The notes under the pieces are model-generated. The model made no database searches, was not told the DNA's origin, and saw only the letters and a list, made by a program, of their open reading frames with translations. A stretch of DNA of 34,331 nt. It comes from Bacillota bacterium. GTDB lineage: Bacteria > Bacillota > Clostridia > Christensenellales > Aristaeellaceae. Made by a program: the position numbers and the translations under genes. Below are positions 29,257 to 34,331 of this stretch, one piece after another (positions within the stretch are counted from its first letter, which is position 1; each line of letters begins with the position of its first letter). The DNA lies in NCBI GenBank assembly GCA_023425025.1, contig JAFADG010000015.1, positions 1 through 34,331 on the forward strand. The letters are read 5' to 3'.

Positions 29257-31158
29257 TTACTTTTTGTTCACGTATTTGCGGATGTCCAAGGCAACGGCGC
29301 TGGCAATGATGAGGCCCTTGATGATCTGCTGCCAGTAGGGGTCAACGCCGATGAAGGTCAGGCCGTAGTTGATGACCTGAAAGATGAACACGCCGGATAC
29401 GACGCCGCCCACGGTGCCCACGCCGCCGGAGGAGGACACGCCGCCCACCACGCAGGCTGCAATGGCGTCCAGCTCATAACCTACGCCGTAGTTGTTGGTA
29501 GCGCCGCCGGTGCGGGCCGCCTCCAGCACGCCGGCCATGCCGATCAGGGCCGCAGCCAGGGCAAAGATGATGATTACGGTGATGGGCACATTGATGCCGG
29601 AAACCTTTGCGGCTTCGCGGTTGCCGCCGATGGCGTATACGTTCTTGCCAAACACCGTCTTGTTCTGCAGGAACCAGACCAGGAAGCATACCACCAGCGC
29701 GATGATGACGATGATGGGCACAAAGCCGTAAATCTTGCCTGTGCCAAGGTAGGTGAAGTCATCCCGCAGGCCGCCGATGGGCTGGCTGTTGTTGGGGGGC
29801 AGATTGAAATAAATGGAGTTGGCGCCGTAAACGATAACCATGGTAGCTAGGGTGGCAATGAAGGGCGGCACATTGAGCTTGGCCACGATCACGCCGTTCA
29901 CCAGGCCGAACAGCAGCGCAACGAACACCGCCAGCAAAAAGGGCAGGATCACCGGCAACTGGGGCAGGTTGGGGAAGAAGATACGGGAGTAATCGGCGTT
30001 TTGCAGCATGGAGGCCGAGATCACTGCGGTCATGCCCACCACACGGCAGGCGGACAGGTCGACGCCGCCGGTGCCGATAATGACAAAGCTCATGCCCATG
30101 GCAATGATCAGGCGGGTGGAAGATTGCTGCACGATGTTGATGAAGGTGTTGGTGGTCAGGAACCTGGGATTGACCGCCGCGATGGCGCCGACCAACACCA
30201 GTAGCACCAAATAGATGGCCTTGTCGGAAGAAAAGCGCTTCACATTTTTCCAGGTGAAGTCCAGATTCTTGCCTTCGAACAGAACGCTGAACAAAAGCAA
30301 TATGCTGGCGATGAGGCCGATGGAATAGCCGGAACCGAAGGAATAGCTCTTGGCGATGGCGCCCAGCTCCTTGGCGCCGGCCGTTTCAATGCGCAGCGCG
30401 GAGAAGCAAAACAGCAGCACGCCCAGCAGCGCCATGGGTTTGCGGAATTTCTCCGGGACATTCAGCAGCGTCAGTACAGCCAGAATCCCGATCAGCGCCA
30501 CGCCGGGGATCAGCGTCCAGATGGCGCCCAGGGCATTGGCGGCTGTCAGGCTGCGGCCCATCACAGCAAAACCGGACACGTTGTGGTCCGCGATGACTTC
30601 CTCCGCCGTATCCACAAGGCTTGCGTCGCTTACGGTCATGGGCGGAGCGGCCTCTTTGCCCGCCAACAGGTCATCGGCGTACTTGATCAGCTTGGCGTCC
30701 GCCGGCACGGGGTCCTGCACAGGCACCGGCGCAATCAGGTTTTGCAGTCCGGACATCACCTTGCGCGCCTCCGTCAGCGCTGCCTTGGCGGTATCCACAG
30801 CTGTCTGCAATTCGGTGATGTCATCTCCGGGGCCTGCGCTCTGCTGCCGTATTTCCAGTGCGTCCACGGCGGCGTCATATTGGGGCTGCAGTACCTCATT
30901 GATGCTTATTTTCGTCGCGTCCCGCAGCTTCACATTGCCGTTATACGTATCCAGGTCATTTTTATAGGCAGCCTCCGCATCCTTCACGGCGGCAGCATTA
31001 TCATACCCCTGATACACAGGCACGGGATAAGAAATATAGCTGAAAAAGCAGCTGACCACCACCAGCAGCGCCAGCACAAAGGTGATGGCCCTGCGCAGCG
31101 CGGGGCTGTTGACCAGCGCGCCTTTTGTTTGCTTAGTCAAAACGGGGATCGTACTCAT
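29257..31158 (-). CDS. mglC: MglC-type sugar ABC permease with a long N-terminal extension
   Basis: 633 residues, nearly twice the usual 330. From about 315 it is a BPD_transp_2 permease of the Mgl/Rbs type (VNPRFLTTNTFINI, GTGGVDLS, LNVPPFIATLATM, YAIGGNREAAKVSGI, VVGGVSSSGGVGTV). The first 315 residues are additional: a transmembrane helix (24-44), an extracytoplasmic region of about 170 residues that is largely helical and coiled-coil-like (58-145), then about three more helices (216-302). The extension may contact the binding protein or wall, or be an independent domain. The site before ATG 31158 is weak (GGGATGGA). Third gene of the mgl operon, 44 bp after mglA. Confidence 0.9.
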   Translation of the reverse strand: MSTIPVLTKQTKGALVNSPALRRAITFVLALLVVVSCFFSYISYPVPVYQGYDNAAAVKDAEAAYKNDLDTYNGNVKLRDATKISINEVLQPQYDAAVDALEIRQQSAGPGDDITELQTAVDTAKAALTEARKVMSGLQNLIAPVPVQDPVPADAKLIKYADDLLAGKEAAPPMTVSDASLVDTAEEVIADHNVSGFAVMGRSLTAANALGAIWTLIPGVALIGILAVLTLLNVPEKFRKPMALLGVLLFCFSALRIETAGAKELGAIAKSYSFGSGYSIGLIASILLLFSVLFEGKNLDFTWKNVKRFSSDKAIYLVLLVLVGAIAAVNPRFLTTNTFINIVQQSSTRLIIAMGMSFVIIGTGGVDLSACRVVGMTAVISASMLQNADYSRIFFPNLPQLPVILPFLLAVFVALLFGLVNGVIVAKLNVPPFIATLATMVIVYGANSIYFNLPPNNSQPIGGLRDDFTYLGTGKIYGFVPIIVIIALVVCFLVWFLQNKTVFGKNVYAIGGNREAAKVSGINVPITVIIIFALAAALIGMAGVLEAARTGGATNNYGVGYELDAIAACVVGGVSSSGGVGTVGGVVSGVFIFQVINYGLTFIGVDPYWQQIIKGLIIASAVALDIRKYVNKK

Positions 31159-31202
31159 GTTTCATCCATCCCTTGTTCAAACTCCGCTCCCGCTGGAGCG
31201 TA

Positions 31203-32726
31203 TCAGGCGGAAAACTGGGTGGCCAGCCGCATCACGTCGACCTGGGTGGCCTCCTGACCGGATAGGATACCGGACAAACGGCCCTCGCACATGACCATAA
31301 TCCTGTCGGACATGCCCAGCAGTTCCGGCATTTCCGAAGAAACCATGATAATGCTCTTGCCCCGCCTGGCCAGGTCGGCGATGATGGTATAAATCTCATA
31401 CTTCGCGCCGACGTCAATGCCGCGGGTGGGTTCATCCAGGATCAGGATATCCGGCTCCATCAGCAGCCAGCGGGCGATGAGCACCTTTTGCTGGTTGCCG
31501 CCGGACAGGTCCTTGATCAGCGTGCGGAAGGACGGCGTTTTGACCCGAAGCTGGGCAATGGAATCCACCGTGTCCTTCACCCGCTTTTTTTCATCCAGGG
31601 CGAAGAAAGGCCTTTTGACGTACTGCCTGATTCTGGCCATGACGGTGTTTTCCAGTACGCTGAGCATGGGGAAAATGCCGGTGGCCCGGCGCTCTTCGGT
31701 CAACAGCGCCATGCCGTGCTTCATGGCCGTCAGGGGCGAGTCGATCCTGATTTCCTTCCCGTTCAGGTGAACGCGGCCTTCCCTCACGGCCCGCAGGCCA
31801 AAGAGCGCCTCCAGCATTTCGGTGCGCTGGGCTCCCATCAGGCCGCCCACGCCCAAAATCTCCCCGCGCTTTAATTCAAAGGATACGCCGCGGAAAGAAC
31901 GGGGGTTGGGACTGGTCAGGTTCGTAACCTTCAACAGGGTCTCCCCCGGCACGTTGTCCCTGGGCGGGAAGCGGTGCGTCAGGTCCCGGCCCACCATGCG
32001 GCGGATGATCAGGTCCGTGGTCAGATCGCTGGCCGGCCAGGTACCCACGGCCTGGCCATCCCGCATGATGGTGACCTCGTCGGAGATTTCCAGAATCTCC
32101 TCCATCTTGTGAGATATGTAAATGATGGCCGCGCCCCGGTCGCGCATGCGCCTAATCAGCTTGAACAGATGCTTGACCTCGTTTTCCGTCAGCGACGAGG
32201 TGGGTTCATCCATAATGATGATCTTGGCGTTGTAGCTGATGGCCTTGGCGATTTCAATGGTCTGCACCATGGAAACCGACAGGCTGCGCACCTGCACCCT
32301 GGGGTCCACGGTAATCTCCAGATCCTTCAAAAGCGTCATGGTCTTTTGATACATCTCCGCCTCGTCCACCAGCACGCCCTTGGTCGGGAAGCGGCCCAGC
32401 CAGATGTTGTCCATCACGTTGCGGTACGGGATGGGATGCAGCTCCTGATGGATCATGGCGATCCCCAAGTCCAGGGCCGTCTTGGAATCCTTGATGTCCA
32501 CCTTTTGCCCGTCCAGCAGAATATCGCCGCCGCTTTGGTGGTAAATGCCAAACAGGCATTTCATCAGCGTGGATTTCCCGGCCCCGTTTTCTCCCATCAG
32601 CGCGTGGACCGTGCCGGGCCTCACGTTCAGCGTCACGTTATCCAGCGCCTTGACGCCGGGGAATTCCTTGCTGATGCTGCGCATCTCCAGCACATAGGTG
32701 TCCTGCTGCGTAACTGACAATGGCAT
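31203..32726 (-). CDS. mglA: Galactose/methylgalactoside ABC transporter ATP-binding protein
   Basis: 507 residues with two ABC domains, as in MglA/RbsA. The first has an intact Walker A (GENGAGKST), signature (LSVSMVQT) and Walker B (IIIMDEPTSSLT). In the second the P-loop is degenerate (GVGGLMGAQRTE), as usual for the family, while LSGGNQQKV and ILDEPTRGIDVGAK are canonical. It powers import through MglC. ATG 32726 is only 3 bases from GGGAGG; a TTG 9 bases downstream of that site is an alternative. It is separated from mglB by 314 bp holding two large hairpins. Confidence 0.94.
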   Translation of the reverse strand: MPLSVTQQDTYVLEMRSISKEFPGVKALDNVTLNVRPGTVHALMGENGAGKSTLMKCLFGIYHQSGGDILLDGQKVDIKDSKTALDLGIAMIHQELHPIPYRNVMDNIWLGRFPTKGVLVDEAEMYQKTMTLLKDLEITVDPRVQVRSLSVSMVQTIEIAKAISYNAKIIIMDEPTSSLTENEVKHLFKLIRRMRDRGAAIIYISHKMEEILEISDEVTIMRDGQAVGTWPASDLTTDLIIRRMVGRDLTHRFPPRDNVPGETLLKVTNLTSPNPRSFRGVSFELKRGEILGVGGLMGAQRTEMLEALFGLRAVREGRVHLNGKEIRIDSPLTAMKHGMALLTEERRATGIFPMLSVLENTVMARIRQYVKRPFFALDEKKRVKDTVDSIAQLRVKTPSFRTLIKDLSGGNQQKVLIARWLLMEPDILILDEPTRGIDVGAKYEIYTIIADLARRGKSIIMVSSEMPELLGMSDRIMVMCEGRLSGILSGQEATQVDVMRLATQFSA

Positions 32727-32771
32727 CCGCCTCCCAAATGCAAAGTGACCCGCGGAAGAATTTCATAAAAC

Positions 32772-32807
32772 GCGGGAGGGAGGGAAACGCTTTCCCTTCC
32801 CCCCCGC
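32772..32807 (-). promoter_or_regulatory. GC-rich hairpin upstream of mglA, attenuator-like
   Basis: Arms of about 16 bp (GCGGGAGGGAGGGAAA and a near-perfect complement) enclose a CGC loop and are followed on the minus strand by GTTTTAT. It lies 46 bp before the mglA start, so it could end part of the transcripts coming from mglB. Confidence 0.65.
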
Positions 32808-32877
32808 TTTTGTGGTACAGGTGTTGATGCGGATCGTTGTCTCCTTGAGTTCATTTTTTCAGAACCAGTAATTCAAC

Positions 32878-33038
32878 GATACCGATGATGGTTCCGGATC
32901 GCCGAAGAGCCGCGAGGGATTTTTCTTGCCCGCTAAGCCGAGGCAGCGACGCGTAGCAGCGCTACGTGGGGCGGACGAGGCAACGCGGGCGAGGAAAGGA
33001 CCCGCGGATATCGGAGAGATGGAACCGGAAGAGGTATC
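32878..33038 (-). promoter_or_regulatory. 161-nt hairpin directly after mglB
   Basis: Outer arms GATACC (32878-32883)/GGTATC (33033-33038) and GGTTCC (32890-32895)/GGAACC (33021-33026) continue as an imperfect stem to CCCGC/GCGGG (about 32929-32989). The apex has a perfect CGTAGC/GCTACG stem (32952-32966). It begins 2 bases after the mglB stop. No U-run follows directly, so stabilisation of the mglB mRNA is more likely than termination. Confidence 0.75.
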
Positions 33039-33040
33039 TA

Positions 33041-34045
33041 TCACTCGAAGTCGGCAGCGTTCTCCAGGGTGACCTTCTGGTAAGGAACCCACACGTACTT
33101 GCCATCGGTGATGGTGTAGGAGTAGTTGTCGGCAGTCACTTCTTCACCGGCGCCCAGGATGGCGGCCAGCAGCAGAGTGGCTTTGCCCTGGTTGACGGCG
33201 TCATTCAAAACGGTGCCCAGCAGGGTGCCTTCCTTCAAAGCGGCCAGAGCGGGAGCAGTGGCATCCACGCCAACAACGGGCATGAACTTGCCTTCGGAGA
33301 AGTAGCCGGCGGCCTTCAGGGCTTCAATCGCGCCCAGAGCCATGTCGTCATTGTTGGCCAGCACGGCTTCGATCTTGTCGCCATGAGCGGCGAGGAAAGC
33401 GGCCATCTTGTCCTGGCCCTTTACGCGGTCCCACATAGCGGTGTCTTCAGCAACCTTTTCCACTTTGAAGCCGGCGGCTTCGATGGCCTTGATGGAATAC
33501 TCGGTGCGCAGCTCGGCATCCTGATGGCCCGGCTCGCCCTTGAGCATAACGTACTGGATGATGCCGTCGCCGTTCTTGTCGGCATCCTTGTTGGCGGTGA
33601 AGTAATCAACGATGATCTGGCCGCTCATGGTGCCGGATTCTTCGGCCTTGGCGCCAACATAGTACACTTTGTCATACTTGGCCATGTCTTCAGCCAGGGG
33701 CTCGCGGTTGAAGAACACAACGGGGATTTCCTTGGCCATCGCCTTGTCAATGATGACGCCGGCGGCGGTGCGGTCAACGGGGTTAATGGCCAGGGCGGAA
33801 AGGTCCTTGGACAGGAACAGGTCGACCTGGTCGTTCTGGGTGGCCTGGTTGTTCTGGCTGTCAACGGTTTCAACAGCGGCTACGTCCACGGCGGCTTCGG
33901 TGATGGCGTTGCGCACGCCGGTCATGAAGGTGTCGTCAAACTTGTAGATCGCCACGCCAACGCTGGGCAGATCGGCTGCCACAGCCGTCGCGGCCAGGCC
34001 CAGGATCATTACGAGCGCCAGAGCCAGGGAAAGCATTTTCCTCAT
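33041..34045 (-). CDS. mglB: Galactose/glucose-binding protein of an mgl ABC importer
   Basis: 334 residues with a signal peptide (MRKMLSLALALVMILGLAAT, cut after AVA), so it acts outside the membrane; I see no lipobox cysteine. It matches E. coli MglB closely. The sugar-contact residues are conserved: Asp and Phe in YKFDDTFM, Asn in FFNREP, His, Asp and Arg in GHQDAELR, Trp in AMWD, Asn in ANNDD, Asp in GVDA and Asn in LNDAVN. The calcium loop DKNGDGIIQ is also kept. That supports D-galactose/D-glucose as ligand. ATG 34045 follows AAGGAGG at 9 bases. First gene of the operon. Confidence 0.94.
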   Translation of the reverse strand: MRKMLSLALALVMILGLAATAVAADLPSVGVAIYKFDDTFMTGVRNAITEAAVDVAAVETVDSQNNQATQNDQVDLFLSKDLSALAINPVDRTAAGVIIDKAMAKEIPVVFFNREPLAEDMAKYDKVYYVGAKAEESGTMSGQIIVDYFTANKDADKNGDGIIQYVMLKGEPGHQDAELRTEYSIKAIEAAGFKVEKVAEDTAMWDRVKGQDKMAAFLAAHGDKIEAVLANNDDMALGAIEALKAAGYFSEGKFMPVVGVDATAPALAALKEGTLLGTVLNDAVNQGKATLLLAAILGAGEEVTADNYSYTITDGKYVWVPYQKVTLENAADFE

Positions 34046-34192
34046 TACGTAAAAACCTCCTTGTTTTAGCGGGAATTTTTCCGCATCTTGTATAGAGTAT
34101 GCCATACCCCTTTTATGATAGGAATACGAAAATCTTCTGTATTGTTTAGAAATCCTTCGGTGATGATTCATATATTGATATGCTACAACACT
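34046..34192 (-). promoter_or_regulatory. AT-rich upstream region of mglB, promoter not resolved
   Basis: This AT-rich stretch must hold the mgl promoter. Candidates on the minus strand include an extended -10 TGGCATACT (about 34097-34105), but no good -35 accompanies it. I saw no cre-like operator. Confidence 0.3.
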
Positions 34193-34232
34193 TAAAATCA
34201 AAACAATCAAAACCACCGGCTGAGCCGGTGGT
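34193..34232 (-). terminator. Terminator of an off-window unit
   Basis: ACCACCGGC (34212-34220) and GCCGGTGGT (34224-34232) form a perfect 9-bp stem. On the minus strand TTTTGATTGTTTTGATTTT follows. It would stop transcription entering from the right, ahead of mglB. Confidence 0.75.
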
Positions 34233-34238
34233 ATGCAC

Positions 34239-34331
34239 CGCGCCTTCAAGGCGAATATACCAGCCGCATCTGAAGACGCATTGAATGGTCTGACAACCGC
34301 AATTCTATCACGGGCCGCCGCTAAAGCGGCC
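34239..34331. other. Palindrome-rich right edge, possible IS200/IS605-like end
   Basis: It holds CGCCTT-C-AAGGCG (34241-34253) and, at the very end, a GCCGC/GCGGC hairpin (about 34317-34330). With the terminator at 34193-34232 these make three hairpins within 120 bp of non-coding DNA. The arrangement resembles the subterminal palindromes and terminator beside IS200/IS605 transposase genes, but no transposase is in view, so this is tentative. Confidence 0.3.

Overview
This window reads as a chromosomal segment of a GC-rich, Gram-positive-type Firmicute, most likely a gut Clostridia lineage (Christensenellales or Oscillospirales-like). I cannot name the species. The evidence is strong AGGAGG ribosome binding sites, TTGACA-17-TATAAT promoters, a lysine riboswitch, and a housekeeping set typical of Firmicutes (MutS2, RecJ, a bifunctional RelA/SpoT enzyme, Dtd, HemZ, ZapA, a HAMP/OmpR two-component pair). 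There is no prophage, CRISPR array or rRNA, I recognised no tRNA, and no mobile element is intact.

Layout. 1-413: non-coding DNA with hairpins. 414-2905, plus strand: an N-acyl-D-amino-acid deacylase-type amidohydrolase, then a separately promoted pair (excisionase-type HTH protein and DUF4180 protein). 3031-3170: a palindromic element. 3180-12987, almost all minus strand, in transcription order: cyclophilin, ZapA, U32 peptidase/RNA hydroxylase-like protein, DUF559 endonuclease-like protein, MutS2, response regulator, histidine kinase, chorismate mutase, shikimate kinase and a small helix-hairpin-helix protein. 13151-14551: a MATE exporter, divergent from the cyclophilin. 14571-23939, minus strand: a small membrane protein, SecD-like protein, RecJ, RelA, Dtd, metallo-hydrolase and HemZ. 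24227-24865, plus strand: a membrane-anchored coiled-coil protein. 24973-27764, minus strand: asd-dapA-dapB behind a lysine riboswitch (27901-28076). 28267-28944: an XRE/DUF5680 regulator divergent from it. 29257-34045, minus strand: an mglBAC-type galactose/glucose ABC importer.

How the genes work together. asd, dapA and dapB give consecutive steps from aspartyl phosphate towards diaminopimelate and lysine, and the riboswitch gives lysine feedback. Chorismate mutase and shikimate kinase are translationally coupled aromatic amino acid genes downstream of a two-component system. mglB is separated from mglA by two large hairpins, an arrangement expected to give more binding protein than transporter.

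The least ordinary features are intergenic: a full-length 140-bp palindrome at 3031-3170, a dispersed repeat that appears to supply the C-terminus of the DUF559 protein, a near-identical 22-mer placed after perfect hairpins at both ends of the window, a perfect operator-like palindrome around the start of the HTH gene, and stacked palindromes at the right edge. Among the proteins, a SecD-like protein lacks the conserved transmembrane aspartate and has no SecF beside it, and the MglC-like permease carries about 315 extra N-terminal residues.
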